Source: an uncultured Aquimarina sp.
Lineage (GTDB): Bacteria; Bacteroidota; Bacteroidia; Flavobacteriales; Flavobacteriaceae
NCBI GenBank assembly: GCA_947501475.1
Contig: CANMWA010000001.1
Span: 434,001 to 498,000 of the forward strand
Length of the DNA stretch: 64,000 nt
Direction: 5' to 3'
The notes under the pieces are model-generated. The model made no database searches and was not told the origin of the DNA. It saw only the letters and a program-made list of their open reading frames with translations. Of this stretch, positions 27,102-37,296 are shown one piece after another. Every line of letters begins with the position of its first letter. The stretch's first letter is position 1. The position numbers were made by a program, and so were the translations under genes.

Positions 27102-27462
27102 AATTTTTACTTTATATAGTGTATTATATCTATAGACGATATTATTATCAATAGGGTTGCCTGACACCTCTAATAAAAATAAGACTGTATTGTGAAGTAA
27201 TTGTTACATAGTGGTGGGTTAGATAAAATAATTATCAAAAAACGTATTCTTCTTTATTCAATTAAAAATGATGTTATACTATATAAAAACAATTCATTTT
27301 TAGTACTAACCCCAGATTTCTAACGATATCTACTCATTATAAAACGAGTAGTTCTAGTTATAAGTTTTGAGGTTATTACCTGCCCATTTTATGTTATTTT
27401 GGCTGTCAATCGCTATTTTATTTAATCAAACATTGATCCCTAATTCTTAAAATCACCTATCA
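27102..27462. other. Divergent intergenic region, 361 bases
   Basis: This AT-rich spacer lies between the divergent genes at 25599-27101 and 27463. It holds a small hairpin (CTACTC ... GAGTAG, 27330-27351). No gene is seen and I find no perfect TAnnTTTG promoter element, although both neighbours must start from here. Confidence 0.5.
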
Positions 27463-30400
27463 ATGAAAAAAATCATTGTTATACTTTGTCTCCTAAGTTG
27501 TTCTTTAGGTTACACACAAAAAAGCATAAAATACAGTCAAGCTAAGATTACCTATAACACTAGAGAAAATCTTAAAAAATTAATTGAGTTACGACTCCCG
27601 ATGGATCATGGTTTAAATATTAGAGAAGGATTTATTATTTCTAATTTTTCAACTGCCGAAATTGATATCGCAAGACGCATGGGGCTACAAGTAGAAATTT
27701 TAATCGATGATACTCAAGCTGATTTTATACGACGTAATAAAATTGCCAAAACACAAAAAAGAGTTCAAAATATTGAATGCCCAAGCGAAAAAAATTATTA
27801 TCCTACTCCTGCAAATTTTGCTCTGGGATCTATGGGTGGATTTCTAACGTATCAAGAAATGTTGGATAATCTAGATGCTATGCGAGCCAAATACCCAACA
27901 TTAATTTCTGCCAGAGCCAATATCGGGGATTTTGTAACTAATGGATTTCCTGATAATACCGTATCACCAAGTATTGGTGGTAATGCATTACAATGGGTAC
28001 GCATATCAGACAATCCAGATGTTGATGAAAACGAACCTGAAATCTTATACGATGCGGTACATCATTCAGGAGAACCATTAACGTTGTCGCAATTGATCTA
28101 TTATATGTGGTATCTCCTCGAAAACTATGACTCTGATCCCGAAATAAAACAAATAGTAAATCATACAGCACTTTATTTTATTCCTGTAGTGAATCCAGAT
28201 GGATATCTATACAACCAAAAAATCCATCCTGATGGTGGAGGTGGATGGAGAGGAAATAGAAGTTATACTATAGATAGTGAAACAGGTGAACCTTATATTA
28301 TTGGAATGGATCTTAACCGCGATTATGATTATTATCCTACTGGCGACCCTTCTAGTTCTACTTCTTGGGGTAATCCTTTTTCCCAACCCGAAACCCAGGC
28401 AATGAAGTGGTTTGTAGAACAACATGATTTTATAATCGCCTTAAACAATCACTCTTATAGTAATTTACTTCTTTTCCCTTTTGGGTATGAGGTAGACAAA
28501 CCAACTCCTGATAATGATATCTATTTATCTATATCTGAAGCGATGGTGGAGCAAAACGAATATAAAAATGGATTAACGACTACTTTAATGTATACAACAC
28601 CAGGTAATGGTGATGATTTTATGTATGGTACGGTAGGGACCCATGATAAAATTTTTGCATTTACCCCAGAAATTGGCCCTAATCATTGGCCAACATATGA
28701 TAAAATTGACAACATTTGCAAGACCATGATGTATCTTAATCTTACTACAGCCAAAATGGCCAATAACTATGCTGTTGTTAAGGATAATAGTAAAACAAAT
28801 ATTGATGTAAACTATAATAGTTTTTATGCTTCATTTGATGTAAGGAGAATTGGTTTGCGAGGCAATGGAAATTTTACAGTACGTATTATTCCTGTAAGCG
28901 ATAATATCAAGAGTGTAGGTAGAGCCAAAAATTATACAAATGTTCAAAAAGGAAATGTAATCAAAGACAGTACTATAATTACTCTTGAAGAAACTGTGGG
29001 CATTGGAGATACTATTGAGTATCAAATTCAAGTAGATTCAGGTTTACACACACATACGATTACTGTAAACAAAAACATTGGTGAACTTACTACTATTATT
29101 GATAATAAGGCTGATACATTTAATGAATATATAGTGGGGGATGGCTGGAAGATAAATCCCTGGTTTTATAAATCTGCACCTGGTTCAATACGTAATACTG
29201 TAAAATCTTTTTCAAATCAAGACAGCAGTATAGAACTTGCAAAAGAAATTGATCTTACAAAAGCTTTTTATGCTACAGTAGAATTTAATGTTATATGGGT
29301 TGATCGGTATAATTATAACATTAGTAATACCCATACTCAATTCGAAGTATCCACAGATAATGGAGTATCCTGGACACCACAATGTGGTAAATACACTAGA
29401 ATAAATGAGGCTAATGAACCATATTATGGTGGTTTTCCTTATGGGTGGGTTTTAGAAGAGATAAATCTTAATGATTATTTGGGGGAAACTATAAAAATAC
29501 GGTTTCAGTTTATGCGAGATGAAATAGCTAATGTAGGTAGTTTTAGTTTTGATGATCTCAAAGTTAAAGTATTATATGAACCTCTTGCAGTTGCTGATGC
29601 GGCAATTACTCCAGCTTATTGTAATGAAATGTATAAGGGAGCTATCGATATTACTGTAGCCGGTGGTGTTCCTCCATATACCTATGAATGGTATGCAAAT
29701 TGGGATACCCTAATAGGAAAGACAGAGGATATTAAGAATCTCAATGCAGGTTTTTATAGAGTAATGGTAGAAGATGCAAAAGGAACCCGTGCATATAAAT
29801 TTTTTGAGGTTATTAATGAGGTAGACTGGACTGATTTGGATGATGGGATTGAGGTAAACCCAGCAACAAATACCTTGGTAAAAACAGGCGCTTCATCCTG
29901 GAGTACAGGAGCAGCCTCAAGTAACCTATTGGTAAATCGAGGATTCCTTCAATTTAATATTGAAAAAAGATCTGTGAGTCATTATTTTATTGGATTATCA
30001 GATAAAAATATTGCCGACCCTCATAGTTACAAAACTATAGACTATGCGTTCTATTATAATGGTAGTAATCACTCGATAGGTATATTTGAAAGCGGAATAC
30101 GAAAACGTATTATACAACTTGAAAATGAGGTCAATACTTTTCAGATTATAAAATATGGAGATAAGAGTATAGAGTATTATGTAAATAATTCGTTGGAGTA
30201 TACATCTCAAAAAAAATCAAGCACACCTTTGCTGGTTGATGTATCAATACTTAATGCCATCGAGCTACCCAAAGTAGAGGTTTCCTTTTGTAATGATGTC
30301 GTTGGTGATTTAAATAAAATAACCTTCAAGAATTTTGATGTGTTCATCTATCCCAACCCTTCTAAGAATGGAATTTTTGAAATAAAAACGGCTCAAAAAG

Positions 30401-30573
30401 AAGATTTTAATGTAACAGTATTAGATGTTAATGGTAGGGCGCTGACCAAAAAACAGCTAAAAGCTTCTTCTTCAACTTACAAATTAGATTTGTCTAAATA
30501 CGAAGCTGGGATCTATTTTGCAAAGCTCGAAAATGATTCCAAAACACAAGTTCATAAATTGATTATTGAATAA
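27463..30573 (+). CDS. Secreted M14 zinc carboxypeptidase with T9SS sorting domain
   Basis: This 1036-residue protein has a Sec signal peptide (residues 1-19, ending GYTQ). The M14 peptidase domain (about 115-440) has zinc ligands H201 and E204 in HHSGEP, H330 in NNHSYSN, the NPDGY and MDLNRDYDY substrate-binding segments, and catalytic E403 in FTPEIGP. A jelly-roll-like and beta-rich region follows. A Por-type type IX secretion domain closes it: YPNPSKNGIFEI near 960, ending KLIIE. It is therefore an extracellular or surface-bound peptidase. A strong terminator follows. It is monocistronic and not obviously tied to the RiPP cluster. Confidence 0.93.
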   Translation: MKKIIVILCLLSCSLGYTQKSIKYSQAKITYNTRENLKKLIELRLPMDHGLNIREGFIISNFSTAEIDIARRMGLQVEILIDDTQADFIRRNKIAKTQKRVQNIECPSEKNYYPTPANFALGSMGGFLTYQEMLDNLDAMRAKYPTLISARANIGDFVTNGFPDNTVSPSIGGNALQWVRISDNPDVDENEPEILYDAVHHSGEPLTLSQLIYYMWYLLENYDSDPEIKQIVNHTALYFIPVVNPDGYLYNQKIHPDGGGGWRGNRSYTIDSETGEPYIIGMDLNRDYDYYPTGDPSSSTSWGNPFSQPETQAMKWFVEQHDFIIALNNHSYSNLLLFPFGYEVDKPTPDNDIYLSISEAMVEQNEYKNGLTTTLMYTTPGNGDDFMYGTVGTHDKIFAFTPEIGPNHWPTYDKIDNICKTMMYLNLTTAKMANNYAVVKDNSKTNIDVNYNSFYASFDVRRIGLRGNGNFTVRIIPVSDNIKSVGRAKNYTNVQKGNVIKDSTIITLEETVGIGDTIEYQIQVDSGLHTHTITVNKNIGELTTIIDNKADTFNEYIVGDGWKINPWFYKSAPGSIRNTVKSFSNQDSSIELAKEIDLTKAFYATVEFNVIWVDRYNYNISNTHTQFEVSTDNGVSWTPQCGKYTRINEANEPYYGGFPYGWVLEEINLNDYLGETIKIRFQFMRDEIANVGSFSFDDLKVKVLYEPLAVADAAITPAYCNEMYKGAIDITVAGGVPPYTYEWYANWDTLIGKTEDIKNLNAGFYRVMVEDAKGTRAYKFFEVINEVDWTDLDDGIEVNPATNTLVKTGASSWSTGAASSNLLVNRGFLQFNIEKRSVSHYFIGLSDKNIADPHSYKTIDYAFYYNGSNHSIGIFESGIRKRIIQLENEVNTFQIIKYGDKSIEYYVNNSLEYTSQKKSSTPLLVDVSILNAIELPKVEVSFCNDVVGDLNKITFKNFDVFIYPNPSKNGIFEIKTAQKEDFNVTVLDVNGRALTKKQLKASSSTYKLDLSKYEAGIYFAKLENDSKTQVHKLIIE

Positions 30574-30620
30574 GTAAGATCGGATATTCTTACTATATTT
30601 TAAGTTTCGTGATTTGTTAC

Positions 30621-30650
30621 ACCCCTGGTTGTTGCACCCAGGGGTTTTTA
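30621..30650 (+). terminator. Rho-independent terminator after the M14 peptidase
   Basis: ACCCCTGG and CCAGGGGT form an 8-bp GC-rich stem with a 9-base loop followed by a T-run, 48 bases after the peptidase stop. Confidence 0.85.
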
Positions 30651-30824
30651 GTTATCAAAATACCCGAATTTATAGTAACCCAAATACATATTTTAATAAG
30701 TAATCTCTTCAAAAAATGAAACAAGGATATTGTAATCTTGTACTTGAGAGCAAAATTTTTGATGTTTTTTTCAAAACCTAAGGCTTGCAAAAATAGGCTC
30801 ATAAACCTAACAAAACTATTTTGG

Positions 30825-30832
30825 TATATTTG
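30825..30832 (+). promoter_or_regulatory. Bacteroidetes -7 promoter element before the SusD gene
   Basis: TATATTTG matches the TAnnTTTG consensus exactly, 28 bases before the ATG at 30861. No well-placed TTG -33 element is visible, so confidence is limited. Confidence 0.45.
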
Positions 30833-30860
30833 AAAGCTTTTTACAAAACAGAAAACATAA

Positions 30861-32579
30861 ATGAAAAAGATTATACTTTTTTTAATCCCAATAATCACAA
30901 TATTTGGTTGTAGTAAAGATGATGGTGGGGCACCCTCTGCAGAAACAGGAAGCCTAAAAGTTAAAACAACATCTTTAGGAGATGTTCCTTTCATAGCTAC
31001 CCGTATATATACTGAACCAGTATCACAAGAAAAATTAACTGATGATGAAGGTGTTGCTTTATTTGAAGACCTGCCAATAGGAACCTACGAAGTTTTTGCC
31101 GATGGAGGAGGCGAATTTGAGATAAAAAAAATGTCGGTCAATGTAGTAGCAAACCAAACTAAAGAAGTATCATTTTTATTTGAACCTGTGGTTATAGAGC
31201 CAGAACCTCTTACGGTTGATGCGATCCTTAACAATTTATATAACCAACTCAAAAACTCAGAAGTATTTAATGCCAGAGGGTATTCTCTATACTGGGGAGA
31301 TATAGGTGCTGATGTAGCTTATAATAACTCATCTTCATCGGGATTTGACTTGGATATCTATAATATCTCACCCAATACACCTATGATCAGAAATGTTTGG
31401 GAAGCACACTACAATATTGTTAAAGGGGCTAATTCTGGTCTTGAATTTTTAGAAGGTCTTAACCCTGTAACAAATCCAGATGTTGATAAGAATAAGATAG
31501 GTGCAGCATTTAGGTTTTTTAGAGCATTGGCTTACTTTAATCTGGTAAAATTGTATGGAAATCCTTTATTAGTTACTTCTACAGGTATTATAGACCCAGT
31601 AACTATTATACAAGATTCTAACAAAGTGTATGCATTAATTATTGAAGACCTCACATATGCCGAAAACAATCTTGAAGCTTCTGCACCTTCTAACCGAGCA
31701 TCAGTACCCGTGGCTCAGGCTTTATTAGGTAAAGTATATCTACAGATGGCTGGCTTTCCTTTATTACAAAATGATAAATATGCGTTGGCACTGGCACAAT
31801 TCAAAAAAGTCGAAGGCACATATAGCCTAGAAGCTAATTATAGTGATGTATTTAGTATAGAAAATGAAAGCAACAATACTGAAGTAATTTTTAAAATAGA
31901 TTTTGAAAGTGATGGAAATTATGGTGTTTTTTGGGGACCAACAGGAATTGCTTTAGAAGATAATCTTCTTTTAGCACCTGGTTTTGCCGAAAGTTATTTT
32001 GAGGATCCAAACAGTGTTAGTAGTCCGGTTACTTTTCCATTAGTAGTAAAAGACAAAAGATTTGATCAAAACATAGCTACTTTTAGTGTAGTTAATGATC
32101 AAGTAACAAATGCAACCGATATTGATGATTGGAGACCTTATAAGTATAAAAAAGATCCTACTACAGCAGTTACAGCAGGTAAAGAATCTTTTGATTACAT
32201 ATACTTGCGATATGCAGATATATTATTAATGCTTGCCGAAGCAGAAAACGCAATTAATGGCCCTACACAAATTGCTTATGATGCAATTAATAAGGTTAGA
32301 AGAAGAGCATTTGGTAATACAAATAATGATATAACACCAGGATTAAGCCAACAAGAATTTTTTGATGTGATTTTACAAGAAAGACGTCTAGAATTATGTT
32401 ATGAGGGACATAGAAAAGATGATTTGGTACGAACTCAACAGTTAGAGACTGTTATTAACGCTTTTAATACCTCCAATCCTCAAAACATGAAAAGTTATCA
32501 ATCACATGAATATATTTGGCCAATTCCTTCGATAGAAATAAATGTAAACCCTAATGTAGTTCAAAATCCAGGATATTAA
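30861..32579 (+). CDS. SusD/RagB-family lipoprotein with N-terminal beta domain
   Basis: This 572-residue lipoprotein has a lipobox (IFGC, Cys about 17). Residues about 30-110 form an extra prealbumin-like or CNA-B-like beta domain (TDDEGVALFEDLPIGTYEV). From about 118 on it is SusD-like: FRFFRALAYFNLVKLYGN, the YLRYADILLMLAEAEN helix near 445, RRLELCYEGHRKDDLVR, and the typical end NPNVVQNPGY. SusD proteins cap a SusC TonB-dependent transporter and bind glycans or other nutrients at the cell surface. No SusC gene is adjacent: the gene is alone between a terminator and a convergent gene. The substrate is unknown. Confidence 0.9.
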   Translation: MKKIILFLIPIITIFGCSKDDGGAPSAETGSLKVKTTSLGDVPFIATRIYTEPVSQEKLTDDEGVALFEDLPIGTYEVFADGGGEFEIKKMSVNVVANQTKEVSFLFEPVVIEPEPLTVDAILNNLYNQLKNSEVFNARGYSLYWGDIGADVAYNNSSSSGFDLDIYNISPNTPMIRNVWEAHYNIVKGANSGLEFLEGLNPVTNPDVDKNKIGAAFRFFRALAYFNLVKLYGNPLLVTSTGIIDPVTIIQDSNKVYALIIEDLTYAENNLEASAPSNRASVPVAQALLGKVYLQMAGFPLLQNDKYALALAQFKKVEGTYSLEANYSDVFSIENESNNTEVIFKIDFESDGNYGVFWGPTGIALEDNLLLAPGFAESYFEDPNSVSSPVTFPLVVKDKRFDQNIATFSVVNDQVTNATDIDDWRPYKYKKDPTTAVTAGKESFDYIYLRYADILLMLAEAENAINGPTQIAYDAINKVRRRAFGNTNNDITPGLSQQEFFDVILQERRLELCYEGHRKDDLVRTQQLETVINAFNTSNPQNMKSYQSHEYIWPIPSIEINVNPNVVQNPGY

Positions 32580-32585
32580 ACATAT

Positions 32586-32620
32586 AAAAACCCGATCAAA
32601 AATAACTTGATCGGGTTTTT
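32586..32620. terminator. Bidirectional terminator between convergent genes
   Basis: AAAAACCCGATCAA and TTGATCGGGTTTTT pair perfectly over 14 bp with a 7-base loop. A-run and T-run flanks would end transcription from both the SusD gene and the M1/permease gene. Confidence 0.9.
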
Positions 32621-32637
32621 AGTTTTAAATTTCCTTC

Positions 32638-35600
32638 TTACTCTTCTTGTACTGGTTTTAAGTTATCACCAGAATTTCTGTCAATGAGTTTATTGTAGGG
32701 ATCGATACCAGCTTTTATAGGTTTTTGATCAGTAATAATAGTAAAGGTATTCTTGCCGGGTTGTAGCCATTTTCTTTGAAGATAATATGGGTTTTTAAGA
32801 GGCACGTCTTCCTTGTCTACAATATCTTCACCAAATAAACCCACTTCGATATAATTGGTTGTTGTATCAGTGCGTTCTTCTTTGCCCTTGTTATCATAAT
32901 ATATCTTTTTACTATTGACCACAAACGTAGTTTCGTAAGTGCCGTTGTCTAGTTTTTTGGTCTTTGCTGTATTCACTCTATTTTCGTACATCACAATCTT
33001 TGTAAATCCATCTTCTACAGCATATTGTAATGAATCGGGAGCTACTTTATAAATAGCTTCATATAGATTTTCTGAAGTAGGATATACTCCTTTTTCAAAA
33101 TGTTTATATTCATTTACAAAATTTTTAAGAGCAGCATTTATCTTATCTTCACCTATTAAATCTTGCAATTCATACATCACCATTGATCCTTTGCGATACC
33201 AGATGTGCGACCCTGTTTCTACATTAAGTAAAGAACGTTCTGGCTTAAAACTAAATGCTCTTTCTTTGAGATAAGCATCTAGAGAATATTTTAAGAAGTT
33301 TTTAATTCCGTTTTCACCATATTGGTGTTTCATGGTCATTAATGAGGTGTATTCTGCCAGGGTTTCTGATATAATATTAGCACCCGATGTTTTACTCGGA
33401 GTAACAATATGTCCCCACCATTGATGTGCTACTTCGTGAGCAGTTACTCTAAAAGCATAATTAAAACCCTCGGTTTTTTCAAAATTAGCAGCAAATCCAA
33501 AATCCTCAGAATAGGGGATAGTCGTAACAAATGATTGTGCAAAAACGGTATGCGCCGGAAACTCAACAATCCTAATGACCGAATTTGGATATTCGATAAA
33601 ATTTTTAGAACAATACTCGAGTGTTACTTTGACTCCGTCAATAAAATGTTGCAGATTTCGCTTATGTTTAGGTGAGTGATAAATTTCAATATCCACTTTT
33701 TTTCCGCTAGGAGCAGTCCAACTGGATGTTGAAACATCATATTTTGCCGAAACGATATTAAAGAACAAATCAGTTTGCGACTCTAATTTGTAATGATAAT
33801 ACGTTCTGTCTTTTTCAGTCCATGTTTTGGCCAATTTACCCGGAGCTAAAGCAATTTGATCTTGTGTTGTACTCACTACAGCTTCAAAATTGATGTAGTT
33901 GGCATCCTCATTAAAGAGATTTTTCTTCAATGCGGTAGAATCTGTTCTTGGTGGATATATGAAATCTAGTTTTTCTAGTCCATATTTCTTACGAACACCG
34001 TTATCTAGCACACCGATATCATAGTGAAATCTTGGAAATATAGCGCTATTAAAAAATGAACCGTTATATAATACCTCAGTTTGCATCGCATTAGCAAAAC
34101 CCTTTGTTTCGGCACTAACTTCTATAGTAAGCTCTGCTTTTTCGTTAGGCAGCATAGCTTTCGGAAGTTTATAAAAATACATACGATATACCGAATCGAT
34201 AACTACAGGTGTAAGCACTGCCCCGTTATATACTACTCTTTTTAGCTGAGTATGCTCATTAGGATACTGCACTTCGAGTAATAACGTATCTATAGCTGTT
34301 GTATAATTATTAATGATTTTAAATTCTCCTTTGGCATTTACATTTCGCTGTCGCGGAAAAACATCAATATAAGCTTTCAAATCCGTTACCTGTGGATGTG
34401 CCTGGCCAATGTATTTTGCGTATCTTTTTTCGGCATCGGCAGCTGCTTTTTGGGTATAATTACCATCTTCGATAGTATTTACAATTTTCAGATTATAATA
34501 GCTATATCCGGCTACCGATATAAATGCAACAATTATGGTTATTAAGGCTACAATTGTTTTGATATCAAAACGCTCTTTGGCAAACGATAATCTCTCTTTT
34601 ACAGAAGAAAAGAATCCTCGTGTCCAGAATACTTTACCGATCATCACCAAAATTGCGGTCATCAGAATCCAATATAGATTTACCCATGTGATTCCAGTGA
34701 GATAATGCCCAAAACCATTAAGATCACTAATAAAAAACGGAGTAGGTTGTCCAAAAATTAATAAAGGATTAGTGCTTTTAAATGCAAGGAGAACCAATAA
34801 CGGTAATCCAACATATAGCAGGATAACTACAAAGTGCCCTAAAAACTTATTATTAACCAGTACATGAATAAAAAATGCTAAAAAGATCGTCATGATCAAA
34901 CCAGGAAATAACAAAACAAAATTATAGACCAAATAGATATCCAATTCATAAACAAAATATCCATTAAGGGTCTGAAAAAGCATCCCAATTATGATATTGG
35001 TTATAGTAAGTATAACAGATATTCCTACAAGTGCAATAATCTTTGAAAAATATAAACTAGCATCACTAATAGGTAGTGCATCATAAAATACAAAGGTCTT
35101 ATTCTTTCGGGTTCTGTGTACAGCCTCTCCCGAATAAATGACTAAAATAATTATAGAAAGTAATGAAATCCCACCAGATACATATAAAGCTATATACCTT
35201 GTAAGCGGAAGATTGGGTGTGCCATACGTTTCATTAGCTACAAAAATAGTAATGATAGACACAATGACACCAATAATCAAAAGGATAATAAAGACTGGAT
35301 CTTTTACAATCGATAAAAATTCGATCTTACTAAGCGATAACAAATTTTGTCGCTCTGTTTTCTTAGAAAAACGCTGAGTTATGTTAGTTAATAATGATGG
35401 AGTATATATCCCTGCATCGGTTTTTTTGTCTTTTTTGTTTGAGCGCAAAAACGTTTTATAATCAAATTTAAAAACTGTGATCAATAAGAAAATCATCGCT
35501 ATGGCCATCCATAGTATTCTGTTTAATAAAAACTTACCATAAATAGGCAGTTGATGTGTATTAAGTTCATTAATAGACCAATATTTTCTAACAAAGCTAA

Positions 35601-36240
35601 AAGCTTCTCCGCCAAAAGGATCTATGTAAATACTAATCCATTGATTATCCAAACTACTTATAAGATTCTCTGATAAGGTATTTAATAAAAACAGGCAAAT
35701 CCCACCTAGATAAATAATTGGCATTTTCTTAAAAAAAGCCATTAGGCAAAAAAACAAAGCGCCTATCAAAAAAGCATTGATTTGTAAAATAAAAACAAAA
35801 GGTAAAAGATATGATGTGAAGTTAAAATCATCATAGTTGCCAAAATCAGGGCGGTCCAAAAAATCTCCGATTCCAAAACCAATAATAGCACCTGCCAGAA
35901 TACCAATATTAAGTAGGGTAGCGATTGTATAACTACCCAAAAACCGACCTAATACATATGATTTTTCGGGAATGGGAAATGTAAAATAGGTTTGCGCTGT
36001 TTTATGATCGTGATCTCTAAAAATGGGGACTCCCATAATAGCTGCATAAAAGAAAATCCCTATGACCGATATACCGGTCATTACATTTGCTATACGCGTA
36101 GGACTATTAACAAATTCTGCCGTCGAAGATCGTTGTAATGCAGAAAACAAGATTGCCAAAGTAATACCAAGAGCCACATATATCCATGTCGCAGGTCTGT
36201 TTAAGCGATATTTTAATTCAAAAAAGAAAATTTCCTTCAT
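32638..36240 (-). CDS. ABC-2 permease fused to M1-family aminopeptidase
   Basis: This 1200-residue fusion begins with a two-part ABC-2 type permease of about twelve membrane helices (residues 1-590). The C-terminal part (about 620-1190) is a periplasm-facing gluzincin: HEVAHQWWGH near residue 935 supplies the two His ligands and the catalytic Glu, and SETLAEY about 25 residues on supplies the third ligand. The upstream ATPase overlaps it by four bases. Such permease/M1 fusions are known in Bacteroidetes, but the transported or cut substrate is not established. All catalytic residues are present. Confidence 0.9.
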   Translation of the reverse strand: MKEIFFFELKYRLNRPATWIYVALGITLAILFSALQRSSTAEFVNSPTRIANVMTGISVIGIFFYAAIMGVPIFRDHDHKTAQTYFTFPIPEKSYVLGRFLGSYTIATLLNIGILAGAIIGFGIGDFLDRPDFGNYDDFNFTSYLLPFVFILQINAFLIGALFFCLMAFFKKMPIIYLGGICLFLLNTLSENLISSLDNQWISIYIDPFGGEAFSFVRKYWSINELNTHQLPIYGKFLLNRILWMAIAMIFLLITVFKFDYKTFLRSNKKDKKTDAGIYTPSLLTNITQRFSKKTERQNLLSLSKIEFLSIVKDPVFIILLIIGVIVSIITIFVANETYGTPNLPLTRYIALYVSGGISLLSIIILVIYSGEAVHRTRKNKTFVFYDALPISDASLYFSKIIALVGISVILTITNIIIGMLFQTLNGYFVYELDIYLVYNFVLLFPGLIMTIFLAFFIHVLVNNKFLGHFVVILLYVGLPLLVLLAFKSTNPLLIFGQPTPFFISDLNGFGHYLTGITWVNLYWILMTAILVMIGKVFWTRGFFSSVKERLSFAKERFDIKTIVALITIIVAFISVAGYSYYNLKIVNTIEDGNYTQKAAADAEKRYAKYIGQAHPQVTDLKAYIDVFPRQRNVNAKGEFKIINNYTTAIDTLLLEVQYPNEHTQLKRVVYNGAVLTPVVIDSVYRMYFYKLPKAMLPNEKAELTIEVSAETKGFANAMQTEVLYNGSFFNSAIFPRFHYDIGVLDNGVRKKYGLEKLDFIYPPRTDSTALKKNLFNEDANYINFEAVVSTTQDQIALAPGKLAKTWTEKDRTYYHYKLESQTDLFFNIVSAKYDVSTSSWTAPSGKKVDIEIYHSPKHKRNLQHFIDGVKVTLEYCSKNFIEYPNSVIRIVEFPAHTVFAQSFVTTIPYSEDFGFAANFEKTEGFNYAFRVTAHEVAHQWWGHIVTPSKTSGANIISETLAEYTSLMTMKHQYGENGIKNFLKYSLDAYLKERAFSFKPERSLLNVETGSHIWYRKGSMVMYELQDLIGEDKINAALKNFVNEYKHFEKGVYPTSENLYEAIYKVAPDSLQYAVEDGFTKIVMYENRVNTAKTKKLDNGTYETTFVVNSKKIYYDNKGKEERTDTTTNYIEVGLFGEDIVDKEDVPLKNPYYLQRKWLQPGKNTFTIITDQKPIKAGIDPYNKLIDRNSGDNLKPVQEE

Positions 36241-37124
36241 AGTACAGCCCCCAACTCTTCTCTTTTATTAATACAATAGAAATAAAAATCTTCGAGGTCA
36301 TTATGTATAGTTTCAAATCCATCTCCAGGATTAGATTCACTGTATACATTTACATAAAATTCTCCTCCTCTTAGGTAATTAGATAATATGATAAACTCAT
36401 TTTCAATGGTTTCTAATTCTGATTTTGCAATGTGTTTTTTATAGACTTTTCCATTCAAGGTATTAGACAACTCCTGTGGGTTTCCTTGTACCAATATTTT
36501 ACCTTCATTAAAAACAGCCATATTTTGGCATAAATTAGTGACATCATCTACAATATGTGTGCTTAAAATCACCACTGCATTTTCTCCTAATTCACTTAAT
36601 AAATTGTGAAAACGGTTACGTTCTAATGGATCCAAACCTGCTGTGGGCTCATCTACAATAATCAGTTTGGGATTGCCTAATAACGCTTGGGCAATTCCAA
36701 AACGTTGTCGCATACCGCCCGAAAAATCTCCAAGATTTCGATTTTTAAATTGATATAGATTCACTTTATTAAGCAGATCGCCAACATAACCTTTGCGTTC
36801 TGTAGCATTGGTAATCCCTTTTACTTTGGCAATATGAGTAAGCATTATCTCTGCAGATACTTTTGGGTACACACCAAAATCTTGTGGTAGATACCCTAAA
36901 ACTTTTCTTAACTCACCGGGTTGTTTAAAAATATCGATTCCATCAAAATTAATAGTACCAGAATCTGCTAACTGTAAGGTAGCTATGGTTCTCATTAGCG
37001 AGGATTTACCCGCACCATTAGGACCTAATAATCCAAACATTCCTTTTTCTAAAGTTAAGGTGACATCATCTAATGCTTGCGTACCATTGGGATAGGTTTT
37101 ATTAAGGTTTTTTATGGTTAACAT
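36237..37124 (-). CDS. ABC transporter ATPase for the permease/M1 fusion
   Basis: This 295-residue ATPase of the ABC-2 (drug/Na+-export-like) class has Walker A GPNGAGKSS near residue 35, signature FSGGMRQRFGIAQALLG near 138, Walker B LIIVDEPTAGLDP, and switch His in LSTHIVDD. The C-terminal 70 residues form the small accessory domain of this class. Its ATGA overlap with the permease/M1 gene shows that they work as one transporter. It is divergent from hemB. Confidence 0.93.
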   Translation of the reverse strand: MLTIKNLNKTYPNGTQALDDVTLTLEKGMFGLLGPNGAGKSSLMRTIATLQLADSGTINFDGIDIFKQPGELRKVLGYLPQDFGVYPKVSAEIMLTHIAKVKGITNATERKGYVGDLLNKVNLYQFKNRNLGDFSGGMRQRFGIAQALLGNPKLIIVDEPTAGLDPLERNRFHNLLSELGENAVVILSTHIVDDVTNLCQNMAVFNEGKILVQGNPQELSNTLNGKVYKKHIAKSELETIENEFIILSNYLRGGEFYVNVYSESNPGDGFETIHNDLEDFYFYCINKREELGAVL

Positions 37125-37296
37125 ACTTTCAAATTTATGATTCTAGTACTTTATGAGTTAGTAGTATTTGTTAAGGTTTTGTTACAGAGTTTGATATGTT
37201 TTTAACGAAATTATCCTTAGATAAGTACTTCTCCTTACGATTATGTACTAATAGATATATCAGTATCTTTACATCGATTAAATTTATAGTTCAAAT

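Noticed and set aside
27463..30573. M14 carboxypeptidase as the trimming enzyme of the RiPP
   Set aside because: It has its own promoter region and terminator, is on the other strand about 4 kb away and is secreted by type IX secretion; nothing links it to the precursor.
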